Shown here in pieces: positions 12,515 through 22,813 of a stretch of 64,000 nucleotides of DNA. Both the position numbers and the translations under genes were made by a program. The stretch is from contig NZ_OZ034994.1 in the NCBI RefSeq assembly GCF_964031045.1, forward strand, positions 372,001 through 436,000, in the 5' to 3' direction. The stretch comes from Spiroplasma endosymbiont of Aspidapion aeneum. Its GTDB lineage: Bacteria > Bacillota_I > Bacilli_A > Mycoplasmatales > Mycoplasmataceae. Positions within the stretch are counted from its first letter, which is position 1; every line of letters begins with the position of its first letter. The notes under the pieces are model-generated. The model ran no database searches, was not told where the DNA came from, and saw nothing but the letters and a program-made list of their open reading frames with translations.

Positions 12515-12835
12515 ATGAGAAAAATATTATTAGCGTGTGCTGGTGGAATGAGTACTTCAATTATTGTTGGTAAGATGAATAAATATGCATCTAGCCAAGG
12601 TATTGAGGTTGAAATCAAAGCATTAGCTGCAAATGAGGCTCTTGAAAGACTTAAAGAAGGTTGAGAAATTATATTACTTGGCCCACAAGTTAAGTTTTAT
12701 AAGGAACAGCTTGATGCAGAAATTAAAAAAGAAAATTTAACAATACCAGTTTATGTAATTCCCTTCCAAGACTATGGTTCTGCTGACGGAGAAGCAATAT
12801 TAAAAATGGCATTTAAGTTACTAGGAGATAAATAA
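12515..12835 (+). CDS. PTS lactose/cellobiose-type enzyme IIB
   Basis: A 106-residue IIB subunit with the phosphorylated cysteine Cys8 in the loop Cys-Ala-Gly-Gly-Met-Ser-Thr directly after the first beta strand, as in the cellobiose IIB family. It accepts phosphate from the IIA protein at 8504-8833 and gives it to the sugar during passage through IIC. GGAGG at 12501-12505 precedes the ATG. A TATAAT-like stretch at 12489-12495 could give an extra internal promoter. Its 3' end contains the ribosome-binding site of the next gene. Confidence 0.92.
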
Positions 12836-12840
12836 TTTTT

Positions 12841-13743
12841 ATGCTAAAGCTTGCATTTGATATTGGAGGGTCAGCAATCAAAATAGGGTGGATTAATAAG
12901 GATTATAAAATAATAAAAAGGGATAGAATTGAACACAATGGCTTGCGTCTACAATTTGACGAAGTTGTTAAGGAAATTGAAGATTATATAGATAAGCAAG
13001 ATCTTAGCCAATTTTCAGATATTTGTATTTCATCACCTGGTGCAATTGAAAAAAAGACTGGAAAAATACTAGGTATTAATGCAGTTCTAAATTCTGTTGG
13101 AAAAAGTTATGTTAAATCTTTTTCAAAAAAATATAATCAAAAAATTTATTGTGAAAATGATTCTAATTGTGCAACATTAGCTGAATTAAAAATAGGAAAT
13201 GCTATTGGTGTTGACAATGCTATTATTGTTGTTGTTGGGTCTGGTGTTGGTGGTTCTCTAGTTATTAATAAACAACTATATAGAGGTTCTTCCTATTTTG
13301 CTGGTGAGCTTGGATTTGTATATGAAGGAGAAGTTTCAGAAGATATTAAAAAAATGTTCCCAATGATTAAAGCAAAAGTTGGTAGCTTTTATGGAATGTA
13401 TTTTTTATGTGCAAAATACGAACACTTAACAAAAACTAAAAAAAATGGTGAGCAAATATTCGCTCTTTATGAAAAAGATAATATAGCAAAAGAATGTGTT
13501 GATGAAATTATTTTTGGATTAGCAAAAATCATTTCAAACGCTACTGCTGTAGTTGATCCAAGTCTAGTTTTAATTGGGGGGGCAGTTAGTGCGAATGATA
13601 CCTTTTTAAGATTGTTAAAGAAAAAAATAAAAATTATTTATTTTGATAAAATGGTTGCTAATGGTAAATTTAAAGTTAATCGTTGTAAATTTGGAAATGA
13701 TTCAAATTTATTAGGGGCAGCACTTTTGGTTGAGGAAAGTTAG
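12841..13743 (+). CDS. ROK-family sugar kinase, probable beta-glucoside kinase or glucokinase
   Basis: A 300-residue ROK protein. The N-terminal ATP-binding motif Asp-Ile-Gly-Gly-Ser-Ala-Ile-Lys, the catalytic region around Glu-Asn-Asp-Ser-Asn, and Val-Gly-Ser-Gly-Val-Gly-Gly are visible, and the C-terminal half has the Ile-Gly-Gly-Ala-Val segment. The zinc-binding CxCGxxGC motif of glucokinase-type and regulator-type ROK proteins is absent, as in beta-glucoside kinases of streptococci. It could phosphorylate the free glucose left after glucosidase action, or intact beta-glucosides. It begins 5 bases after the IIB stop with AGGAG inside the IIB gene, so it is the last gene of the celB operon. 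Confidence 0.85.
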   Translation: MLKLAFDIGGSAIKIGWINKDYKIIKRDRIEHNGLRLQFDEVVKEIEDYIDKQDLSQFSDICISSPGAIEKKTGKILGINAVLNSVGKSYVKSFSKKYNQKIYCENDSNCATLAELKIGNAIGVDNAIIVVVGSGVGGSLVINKQLYRGSSYFAGELGFVYEGEVSEDIKKMFPMIKAKVGSFYGMYFLCAKYEHLTKTKKNGEQIFALYEKDNIAKECVDEIIFGLAKIISNATAVVDPSLVLIGGAVSANDTFLRLLKKKIKIIYFDKMVANGKFKVNRCKFGNDSNLLGAALLVEES

Positions 13744-13786
13744 ATTGTACAACTTTATCCATTAAATTAGCATTTAGATACTATAA

Positions 13787-13823
13787 AAATGAAATAAATT
13801 CTATTTCATTTTTTTTTTTTTTT
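13787..13823. terminator. Intrinsic terminator between the cel operon and rpiR
   Basis: Inverted repeat AAATGAAATA / TATTTCATTT around a five-base loop, followed by about 13 T on the plus strand. It ends the celB operon and, because of the A-rich left side, may also serve the convergent regulator gene. Confidence 0.85.
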
Positions 13824-13853
13824 ATTTTAGCAACTATAAAAATAATTATCGTG

Positions 13854-14630
13854 TTATTTTTTAGATAACTTAGCTAAAATTGCACTGTATATTTCATAAA
13901 ATATATTTGTAAGAACAACATGTCTTGTTATATTTGAACGATCAATTTTTTCATTTTCAATAACAAATTTTTGAACAGATACTCAATCATTAAATTTTTC
14001 TAATTGTGCTGTAGTTGTTATCGCAAATATTTTTTTACCGTTTTCTTTTGATAAATTTTTTAAAATATATTGCTCAAATGAATCATTATCTCAACCTGTC
14101 AAAACAATCAAGAATAAATTATGTTTAATTATTTTTGATTGTTGGAAATAATCCTGAGAAGTATAAACATTACAATTAATATCTAAGTTTTCTAAATTAT
14201 CTCTTAAAAACTTAGAAGCCTGAAAACCTTGGAATGATGATAAAATATTTAATTTATTTTCTATAATTATTTCATCCACCAACATTTTTATAAAGGGAAT
14301 GTTTTTTTTGATTAATCTGAAGATATTTCAATTAATAACTGCTTCTTCATTATCGTCATATTTAATGGCTTTTCCATTTATTTGTTCAATTGCATCCTCA
14401 GATTCAATTATAACTCTAAATGTAAGTTCCCTATATCCAGATACACCAACTTTTTTTGAAAAATTTGTTATTGTTGATAGAGAACAATAACACATTTTTG
14501 CTATTTCTTTTTCTGAAGGAACTTTTTTTTTCGCTATAAGAAAATCCATTATTTTTAATGCTATTTGATTATATATAGGATTATCGCTGGATTCAGATAT
14601 TTTTTGTATTTTTTTAATTATTGATCCCAT
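13854..14630 (-). CDS. RpiR-family transcriptional regulator (HTH plus SIS domain)
   Basis: A 258-residue regulator with an N-terminal helix-turn-helix region (about residues 35-60, the segment containing Cys-Tyr-Cys-Ser-Leu-Ser-Thr-Ile-Thr-Asn-Phe-Ser) and a C-terminal SIS sugar-phosphate isomerase-type domain, the layout of RpiR proteins, whose SIS domain senses phosphorylated sugars. The ATG is preceded by AGGAG. Two in-frame TGA codons are read as Trp. Convergent with the beta-glucoside PTS operon and next to it, so it probably controls that operon, perhaps through the element at 8961-8989; this is inference from position. Confidence 0.85.
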
Positions 14631-14942
14631 TTATCTCCTAGTAGTTGTTAGATATCTTTTATATTTTAAAATAACTATTTTTGATACTATTCTTATAATA
14701 ACATATTTATCATTATTATATTTATATTTTTATACATAAATATTTATAAATAACAACTCTAAGTAGATCGGTTAATCTAACAATTAATTTATTTAAAAAT
14801 CACAATATTGTTTTTTTTATTAAACTCTTTAAAAAATTACTTTTATTTTATTTTTTGATATAATAAGTAGAAGTATTGATGAATGAATTCACAGTTTTTA
14901 ATTCAATATTCTACTAAAAAATTAAAAAGAAAGGGAAAAATT
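14631..14942. other. Divergent intergenic region
   Basis: About 310 bases between divergent rpiR and an ABC gene. A TATAAT at 14859-14864 is a fair -10 box for the ABC pair. Nothing else is recognised. Confidence 0.45.
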
Positions 14943-15872
14943 ATGGAGCAAAAATCATTAATAAAGTTAGAAAATGTTACTAAGAAATATAAAAATGGTA
15001 ATGGTATTTTTGATATTAATTTAGATATTTACGAAGGTGAAGTTTATGGTTATTTAGGACCAAATGGAGCCGGAAAATCAACAACTATTAGACAAATCTT
15101 AGGATTTTTAAAACCGCAAATTGGGAAAATTACCATTAATGGTTTTGATGTGTGAAAAGATACAAGAGAAACACATAAAATAATAGGATACATTCCAGGA
15201 GAAATTGCTATGATGGAATTTATGACAGGAACAGAGTTTATTCGTTATAACTTTAACCTCCATAAATTAACCGATTGATCAAAAGTTGAAAATTTAATTA
15301 AATTTTGAGAATTTGATCCCAAAATTAAAATTAAGGCAATGTCAAAAGGAATGAAACAAAAGGTTGGTTTAGTTTGTGCATGAATGCATGACCCTAAAAT
15401 TTTTATTTTAGATGAACCTACATCAGGTCTTGATCCTTTGATGCAAGATAAATTTATTAATCTAATTGAAAATGAAAAAAGAAACAATAAAACAGTCATT
15501 CTAAGTTCACATATTTTCCAAGAAATTGAAAAAACATGTGACCGTGTGGCGATAATAAGAGCTGGAAGAATTGTTTCTCGTATCGATATGAAAGAAATAA
15601 AATATCATGATAATAAAAAATTTGATGTTCAGTTTGTAGATGCTAAAACTTACAAGGAATTTAAATCATCGGTTGCTGAAATATATGGTAGAGATGAAAA
15701 ATGAAACTCTATTAAATTTTCAGTCAAAAACGATAATATTGATAAATTTATCAAGGAAATATCAAAATTTAATGTTAGTTTTATTAGAGAAATACCATTT
15801 ACATTAGAAGAATACTTTATGAGATTTTATGAAAAGAATTCAAAGGATATGGAGGAAATTAAAAATGTTTAA
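14943..15872 (+). CDS. ABC transporter ATP-binding protein
   Basis: A 309-residue ATPase of the ABC-2 (export or multidrug) type. Visible in order: Walker A Gly-Pro-Asn-Gly-Ala-Gly-Lys-Ser-Thr, a degenerate signature Met-Ser-Lys-Gly-Met-Lys-Gln-Lys, Walker B Ile-Leu-Asp-Glu-Pro with D-loop Ser-Gly-Leu-Asp, and the H-loop Ser-Ser-His. The C-terminal 90 residues are the extra domain often seen in this group. The ATG at 14943 was preferred over one 60 bases upstream because AAAGGG precedes it and family homology starts there. It overlaps the permease gene by 8 bases. The substrate is unknown. Confidence 0.88.
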
Positions 15873-16647
15873 TAGTTACATATTTTTAAAACAACTTAAG
15901 GGTAAATGATTATTTATTTTGGTAGTTAATTTAATTATTATCTTATTGTCTATTCTTGTTGTGTTTGTACTTAATACACCTTTAGATAAAAATAAGCCAA
16001 CGCCAGATATTTCAACTGTTGATGCTGCATTATCACAAATTATGGAGAATCAATTTGCTTTAGCATTGTTAGTTTCTGGGTGTGTTCTAAGTAGTTTCTT
16101 TATTGTTAGAGAAATTTATACTTGTTCTATGACATATATTATATGTTCTCCAGTTTCAAGAACAACCATAATTTCTACAAAAATTATATTTATGTTATTT
16201 TCTATTTTATTTGGTTATATTGTAAATCTTATTATTGTATCTCCGTGTGTTGCATTAACATCAAAAGATACTGGATTTACTATCGAAAATTATATATTTA
16301 AACTAACAGGTTTATATATATTTGGTCTATTACTTTCAGCGATACCATTCTTTGCAGCTGTTGCAACAAAGACATCAACAATGGCATATGTTTTTGGAAT
16401 TGGTATTCCTGTTGCTTTCAATGTTGCATATATTATTTCATTGGTAAGTAGTGATATGAACTTCTTAAAATATATTACATTTTACACTTTATTCATCAAT
16501 CCATTAATGGAGGATAAAAATGCTTGAAATGCAGAAATACCGCCAGCATCTAAATGAGTTGCCCACTACCTTGTCCTTTTCATAGGATCAGCTGGATTAT
16601 ATATTGGTTCTGCAATTGTATTTAAACACAAAGACTTACAATTATAA
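15865..16647 (+). CDS. ABC-2 type transporter permease
   Basis: A 260-residue membrane protein with about six hydrophobic segments, translated from an ATG inside the end of the preceding ATPase gene. The overlap implies translational coupling and a two-gene exporter. Trp codons are TGA at several positions. Residues around 85-130 hold the paired segment typical of ABC-2 permeases. Substrate unknown; candidates for this class are drugs, lipids or peptides. Confidence 0.82.
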
Positions 16648-16755
16648 TTATAATGTATATAATTAAAATACCATTAGGTATTTTTTATTTTATTATTAAA
16701 CGATAATTTTAAAATACACCGATAAGTATATTTGTAACTTGTATTATTATTTAAA

Positions 16756-16784
16756 AAAACTCCACTGTGCGATAGTGGAGTTTT
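16756..16784. terminator. Bidirectional terminator between ABC permease and hexitol operon
   Basis: Perfect 11-bp stem AAAACTCCACT / AGTGGAGTTTT with a seven-base loop, A-rich on one side and T-rich on the other, between convergent transcription units. Confidence 0.85.
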
Positions 16785-16794
16785 ATATTTTATA

Positions 16795-17906
16795 TTAAAT
16801 CTTCTTGATAATTGTTTTTAAATGTTCATTTTCTAACTTAATTATTTTATTAAGAAAATAGTATATACCATTTTCAGCTATTATATTTTTTAACATTATT
16901 GATTGTTCATCTTCTAAATTAAAATAAAATAAACAATTTTTCAAACTTATTAATAATGTATCACACAATAGATTATTATCTAGTGCATAAATTATTGGTG
17001 ATATAATTCTCTCATTTATTTTTAGTTTGTCAATAGGATTTCTACCAACACGGCTTAATTGGTCATTAATTTTGTTGTTTGAAAATCTAGATATTATGTT
17101 TTCTCCATATTGTTCAAGATATTTTATTTCAATATTATATTTTTTAGATATAATTTGTGATATTTCTTTAATATAATTTTTAGCAAAATTAATAGTGTCC
17201 ATTCTTTGTAATGCTGGTCTACTATTTTTATGTCCATAAACTTGTCAATATTATATCGTTGTCATGCAATTGAAGAATGTAATCCGTTTAGCATACACAT
17301 TTTTTTATAAATATGTCCATCTATATTATTTACATATTTTATATTTAATAGTCTTTGAATTTCTTTTGGCCACTGATATTCATTACAAACTCATTCAAAA
17401 GATTTTTCACTTCTAATTATATTTGAATCTTTAAAACTTTGAGTTGGTATAATCCTGTCAACTAAACAATCAACAAATGTTATATTTTGATTTTTATTTT
17501 TAATAATATTTTCAAAGTAAGAAGAAACCTTGTAACCATTTTCACAACACATAATAACAACTTTTTTCTCAATATAAATTGATGCTTTTTTAAACCAATT
17601 TATTAAATTCTTTAGGTTCTTTTTACCAATTGATGTTGTTATTAAATCTACTTTTTTTAGTAAATATAAATTATCTTGATAAAATATTTCATCTAATTCA
17701 AAAGCTTTATAGTTATCATATTTTCTAATTTCATCTTGTTCGCTTTCTACATATAGAACTTCATATTCATTCGTATTTTTTAAATGATTGATAATATCTC
17801 TATCAATATCTAAAAAAGTAAAATTTATATTTTTATTGTAATCAAATAATGTTGGATAAATAAATCCTTTTCCAATATTTCCAGCCCCAATATGAATTAT
17901 ATTCAT
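16795..17906 (-). pseudogene. mtlD: Mannitol-1-phosphate 5-dehydrogenase, frameshifted
   Basis: The first part (17906 down to about 17255) has the Rossmann motif Gly-Ala-Gly-Asn-Ile-Gly and the later Cys-Glu-Asn and Asn-Gly-Leu-His segments of MtlD. The last part (about 17250 to the TAA at 16795) lies in a different frame and carries the MtlD C-terminal motif Arg-Phe-Ser-Asn followed by Arg-Val-Gly-Arg-Asn-Pro. The join falls in 17243-17256, where the two frames together give a normal alignment; loss of a single base explains it. It would oxidise mannitol 1-phosphate to fructose 6-phosphate. Both parts are otherwise intact, so the break is recent or a sequencing error. Its start overlaps the mtlF end by 10 bases. 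Confidence 0.82.
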
Positions 17907-18316
17907 TTCTCTTCTTCTTTTGTAAAATTGACCAATTTTTCTTTAGTGGGGTTGTTTAACATATCATTAAAAAAATTCTCATTCATTGCATTAATTGCAA
18001 TATTTTGTAAAATATCTATTTGTTTATCCTCTCTAATTGCTAGTCCTACAATTATTTGAACACTTTCACCATCTCATTTAATTGGTGAGTTTATGTGTAA
18101 AATTATAATTAATGAATCATGTAGAAGCATACTTGCCTCATATGTACCATGCGGAATTGCTATAGAATACCCAATGCTAAATGAAGACATTTTTTCTCGT
18201 TTATGAATTGACTTTATATAATCCTCTGGAACATTATATTCTCGAAAAATATCAAACACTTTTTCTAAAGCTTCTTTTTTATTTTTAAAATTACAATTTA
18301 AAAATATTTTTTCCAT
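17897..18316 (-). CDS. mtlF: PTS mannitol-type enzyme IIA
   Basis: A 139-residue IIA of the mannitol/fructose family (usual length about 145) with the phosphorylated His56 in Ala-Ile-Pro-His-Gly-Thr. It carries phosphate from HPr to the IIB domain of MtlA. One Trp is encoded by TGA at 18074-18076. The coding sequence abuts srlD (stop at 18317) and overlaps the start of mtlD, so translation of the operon is tightly coupled. Confidence 0.9.
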
Positions 18317-19087
18317 TTACATTACCTGCCCACCTGTTATTTTTATTGATTGACCAGTACAATATGATGCTTTTTCTGATATATAAAATGATAAAACATT
18401 ATAAACATCTTCGAATTCACAACCTCTTTTTAACGGTACTTTAGCAATATAATAATCTTTAACTTTATTTTCGGCAATATTTAATTTTTTAGCATAAGCT
18501 GGTATTAATGACTCAAACATTTGGGAATTTAATAGGTTACCAAGCATTAAAGCATTAACTCTAATATTGTGTTTGGCCAGATCAAGTGCTAATGATTGGG
18601 TTAAACCAACTCCGCCAAACTTAGCAGCAGAATAACCAGCATTAAACATTGAACCAACACACCCAGATTTAGAATTAATTTCTATAATTGAACCCTGAAT
18701 ATTATTTTTTATCATATTTTTAGCAGTTTCTCTAGCTAATAAGAAATAACCAACTAAGTTGACATTTATACACTTCATAAACTCATCATAAGTAAAATCT
18801 GTGATTTTATTTGAATTTGCATAACCAGCATTATAAACCAGGGCATATATACTACCAAATTCTTTTTCAATTATTGCAAAAGCTGATAAGACAGATTGCT
18901 CATCTATTAAGTTTACCTTTATTTGTTTTATATCTGGTGATTCTTTTTTTAATAATTCTAACGATTTTTCATCATTGTCTAAGACAATGATATTGTAATT
19001 ATCATTATATAATTTTAAAGCTAAATATTTACCTAGACTTTTTGCACCACCAGCAATAATTATATTTTTTTTATCTGTTTTTTGCAT
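18317..19087 (-). CDS. srlD: Sorbitol-6-phosphate 2-dehydrogenase (SDR family)
   Basis: A 256-residue short-chain dehydrogenase. The N-terminal Gly-Gly-Ala-Lys-Ser-Leu-Gly cofactor loop, the Asn-Ala-Gly segment, catalytic Ser in Ile-Asn-Ser-Lys-Ser-Gly and Tyr/Lys in Gly-Tyr-Ser-Ala-Ala-Lys are visible. Several stretches are recognisably those of enterobacterial SrlD: Phe-Gly-Gly-Val-Gly-Leu-Thr-Gln-Ser-Leu-Ala-Leu-Asp-Leu, Val-Pro-Leu-Lys-Arg-Gly-Cys, and the C-terminal Ala-Ser-Tyr-Cys-Thr-Gly-Gln-Ser-Ile followed by Thr-Gly-Gly-Gln-Val-Met. It converts sorbitol 6-phosphate to fructose 6-phosphate with NAD. It sits between mtlA and mtlF, so the operon seems able to handle sorbitol as well as mannitol. 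Confidence 0.9.
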   Translation of the reverse strand: MQKTDKKNIIIAGGAKSLGKYLALKLYNDNYNIIVLDNDEKSLELLKKESPDIKQIKVNLIDEQSVLSAFAIIEKEFGSIYALVYNAGYANSNKITDFTYDEFMKCINVNLVGYFLLARETAKNMIKNNIQGSIIEINSKSGCVGSMFNAGYSAAKFGGVGLTQSLALDLAKHNIRVNALMLGNLLNSQMFESLIPAYAKKLNIAENKVKDYYIAKVPLKRGCEFEDVYNVLSFYISEKASYCTGQSIKITGGQVM

Positions 19088-20656
19088 CTATTTTTTTTCT
19101 CCTATCTTTGCGCTTTTAATGTTTTCATAAAGTTGATCATACACACCAGGGCCCATAAATTTACTAATGATGTAAATATAAGAATTAGGTGCTTTTTTTA
19201 TAGCAAAATCTTTAAAGTTTTTCATTGTAACAACTACATCATATTCAGATGTTAGGTTTTGTACAGCTACATTTGTAACTTTAATATCAAATTTATTTTG
19301 TTTAACTCATTTAGCAATGATTCCAGATGCCATAGCACTTGACCCCATTCCAGCTTCACAAGCCACAACAATACTTTTTACTTTTTCTCATGCAAATGAG
19401 CTTTTTTCTGATTTTTCTTCAATGCTTTCATTGTTACCAAAATCAATTCCTTCATCTGTAATTGTAATTTTTGAATCTGTAGATTGACCTTTATTTTTTG
19501 AAACAATTAACATAAATGAAGCAATAACAAAGGCAACACCAGTTCCAACAACAAAAGCTAATAAATTGATTAATAGAGCATGTACTCCTGGTGATAGGGC
19601 AATCATTGAAATAATTGAACCAGGACTTGGTGTGGCTATTGTACCACCACCAAAGTATGATGTAATAAATTGAGCAGATACAACACCAGCCATTGTTGAA
19701 AGGACCATTTTTGGTCTTTCTAAAATAAAGACAAAGTAAACTTCGTGAATTCCACCAATAGTGTGGATAACAGATGACCCTAGTGCGTTATATCTACTTT
19801 CATTTTTTGTAAATATAATATATGCTAACAATAATCCTAAACCAGGTCCTGGATTCGGATCAAACAAGAAGAATATACTTCTTGGATCGGTAACTCCTTT
19901 AGCTTTTTGCATTGATATCTCATTATAACCAATTGGTCCAAGAACACCATGATTTTGTGCGTTATTTAGAAAACTAACTTTAACTGGTTCTGTAATTATT
20001 CCCATTAATGGAGCAATTCATTTATTATTTCCAAATAATGATATTGCTTTCATCATTGTTCATGTAATACCTCACATAACCCATCCTCAACCAAAGAATG
20101 TCACTAGAGCTAAAATAATACCAAATATTCCAATTCCAAAGTTTTTAACCAACATTTCAAAACTTTTATTGATTCTATTTAAATATAGTCCTTCAACTTT
20201 TTTTAAGAAAAGAGCAGATAGGGGACCAATAACCATAGCTCCAATAAACTGATTTGGTGAATCTGGGTGAGTTCCATCGTTCATAAATATCTTTGTAGAA
20301 TATATTCAATCGGTTCCAACTATTGTTCCAACAATTACAAATGTTGCAAACATTCCCCCTCTAATACCATAAATTAATCTACCACCATTGAATGCAATTA
20401 ATATTGGTAGTAATCATTTAATTCCGGGACCAACTAAAGCTCCCAACATTGGACAGTCAAACCATCCTAACGGTTTTTTGTTTACATCATCATACAAAAA
20501 CATTGCAGTTCATAATCCTCAGGCTAATAATACACCAACAGATGGTAATATCATTCCAGCCATAAAACTACCAATTCTTTGTAGTCTGACTTTTATTGAC
20601 TTAGATTTAACACCATTTTTTAAGTCAAATCTAGTCGCTTCTATTTTTTCTTCCAT
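19088..20656 (-). CDS. mtlA: PTS mannitol-type enzyme IICB
   Basis: A 522-residue protein with an N-terminal membrane IIC domain (about residues 25-385), a charged linker and a C-terminal IIB domain. The IIC motif Gly-Gly-Ile-His-Glu is present, as is the IIB phosphorylation loop Val-Ala-Cys-Glu-Ala-Gly-Met-Gly-Ser-Ser with Cys at about 433. The IIA domain is separate (MtlF), as in many Firmicutes. It imports mannitol and, given the adjacent srlD, perhaps sorbitol, as the 6- or 1-phosphate. The ATG is preceded by GGAGG on the minus strand. It is the first gene of the operon mtlA-srlD-mtlF-mtlD, whose control region carries the dyads at 20689-20753. Confidence 0.92.
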
Positions 20657-20688
20657 TTTTTTAACCTCCACAAATATTATAGCACTCT

Positions 20689-20753
20689 TGTAAATATTTA
20701 CAACAAATTGTAAATATTTTTTGAAAAAAAATATTTTATTTTACATTTGTAAA
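20689..20753. promoter_or_regulatory. Candidate RpiR operator cluster
   Basis: The perfect 14-base palindrome TGTAAATATTTACA lies at 20689-20702, a related TGTAAATATT at 20709-20718 (20-base spacing), and the dyad TTTACA-TT-TGTAAA at 20740-20753. They lie between divergent mtlA and an RpiR-type gene. RpiR-family operators such as the HexR site have the same TGTAA...TTACA shape, so the regulator at 20878 is the likely ligand. Confidence 0.6.
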
Positions 20754-20877
20754 TATAATTAAATTCTAATTTTTTATGATAATATATAGTAAACAGTTGG
20801 TTTTATATAGGTTTTCCTATCATTTGTATTAAAAATTATGCCAAACTGTCTAAAATAGACCAAGGATTGGTAAAAAA

Positions 20878-21672
20878 ATGAAACATGAACTTTTAAAAAA
20901 AATTGAAGATATTTCCATTGATGAACACGTAGATAAAGGAACTAGAGACATTGCTAAGTTTTTTTTAGATAATTTTAGAAATATTGATAAAATATCAATA
21001 ACCAAAGTTGCTGAGAAATGCAACACAAGCCCAACAAAAGTTACAAGATTGTCTGAGCGAATTGGATTGAAAGGATTTTCTGAACTAAAATTAAGATTAT
21101 TAGATATTTCTAACTCAGTAATAATTGATGGAGATTATGTTAATGTCTCTGAGAGAATAACGAGAAATAAGGATGTTTTTTTTGATAAGTATATAGATAT
21201 TCATAAAGAATCCTTTAATAATCAATTTTTATATCTTAAAAATAAGGATATGAGTAAATTTACTACAGCAATTAATAAAGCAAGATTTGTTTATTTATTT
21301 GCTTTTAATCTTTCATATAACATATCAAAAAATTTTGTCCAAAGATTGCGTTGATATGATATTAATATTATTTCTGAGTGTGATCCTGTTTCAATTGACA
21401 CTTATATTAATAAAATCTCAAAAGAAGATTTAGTCTTTTTAATTTCAATTTCTGGAAACAATATGTTAGTTACAGATTTAGCAAATAGGTTACATGGACG
21501 AACTGATTTATTTGGTATTGTTGATTCTTCTTGTAAATTTAAAGACAAATTTAATGATTATCTTCAATTTGAGACAAATGAGATAAAATTATGAAATATT
21601 AACTCTATTAAAGCTCAACTTGTTATTCAATTATTAGATTTTATTTTTGTCAATTGAATTGTAGCAAGATAG
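20878..21672 (+). CDS. RpiR-family transcriptional regulator
   Basis: A 264-residue protein with an N-terminal helix-turn-helix (about residues 35-65, with Thr-Lys-Val-Ala-Glu-Lys-Cys-Asn-Thr-Ser) followed by a C-terminal SIS domain that begins near residue 130 and includes Ile-Ser-Ile-Ser-Gly-Asn. Two or more Trp are encoded by TGA. It is divergent from mtlA, separated by the palindromic operator-like cluster, and so is the probable regulator of the hexitol operon, sensing a hexitol phosphate or fructose 6-phosphate (inference). The ribosome-binding site AGGATTGG is weak. Confidence 0.87.
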
Positions 21673-22078
21673 GGCATTTTTTTCGTTTTTAAATTTAAAA
21701 TATAGCCAATGTTAAATAAAAAAATCGCCTAATATATTAAAAATTTGATAAAAAACTAAGTAGTTATCAAATGAGAAAATAAAATTGATATACTTAATTT
21801 TTTTTTTAAAAAATAGAGGTGTATTGAAAATATATAAAATTGTGTAATAAAAGTATAAATACTTGCATAAAACAAAAATTTGAAATAATTTTTAGACAAA
21901 TTTAAAATTTTTTAAACATTTTTAGTAAGATTTAGAAAATTTGTTAAATATTACCATTTTATGAAAGTGATATATTATAATACAGTTAGTAAAAAGAAAA
22001 AAAACTATGTGCTTTTTGGTACATTCAACATCACTTAATATCTTTATTTTGGATATGTATATAAGGAGTAAACTAGTT
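21673..22078. other. Intergenic region upstream of an ABC pair
   Basis: About 400 bases, very AT-rich. TATAAT at 21976-21981 is a candidate -10 box for the genes at 22079. No terminator hairpin or small gene is convincing. Confidence 0.45.
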
Positions 22079-22813
22079 ATGAACAAAATAACAATCTCAA
22101 ACATTTCTAAATCATTCAAATCTAAAAAAATATTAGATGATTTAAATATTGAATTTGTTGAAGGTAAGGTATATGGTTTATTAGGGCTAAATGGATCGGG
22201 AAAGACTACACTTTTAAGAATAATATTTAATGAAGTAAAACAAGATACCGGTTTAGTAAAATATAATAATAATTTATTAAATAAAGACATTTATTCTTTT
22301 ATGTATTATTATCCAGAAAATGATAACATTCCGCTTTCAATTACTATTTTTGATTATTGAATTTCACTTTCGCTGCTAGCAAATGTTAATAAAAAATCAG
22401 TTTTTAATATTATAGAATCGAGCAAAGAACTTCTCAAAGGAATAAACTATAAAAAAACGATAATTAGAAAACTGTCTTCAGGTCAAAAGAAAATTGTTTC
22501 TTTGATATCTTGTTTTATTTTGAAACCAAAATTTATTTTTTTAGATGAACCAACAGCAAATCTTGACAAAAATAATAAAGATATTGTGTTAACAGCAATT
22601 AGAGAGTTCAAAAAAAGAGGGATGTGTGTAATTGTTGTAACACACCTATTTAACGAGATCGATAATATAATAGACCAAGTTATTATTCTAGATAAATGCA
22701 AAATAGTTTATAACAATATAAAGGACCCAAATATTTCTACCGGGGATATATTTAATCAATATGTTAAAAAGAAAGATTTGGATATTTACTTTAAAGAGTG
22801 AGATTTGATGTAA
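22079..22813 (+). CDS. ABC transporter ATP-binding protein
   Basis: A 244-residue ATPase with Walker A Gly-Leu-Asn-Gly-Ser-Gly-Lys-Thr-Thr, signature Leu-Ser-Ser-Gly-Gln, Walker B Phe-Leu-Asp-Glu-Pro, D-loop Ala-Asn-Leu-Asp and H-loop Val-Thr-His, so all catalytic motifs are complete. The start at 22079 follows AAGGAG; an upstream in-frame ATG lacks a ribosome-binding site. Its stop overlaps the start of the permease (TAATG). Substrate unknown. Confidence 0.88.

Noticed and set aside
22007-22078. Upstream in-frame start of the ABC gene at 22079
   Set aside because: No ribosome-binding site before 22007, while AAGGAG stands before 22079 where family similarity begins.
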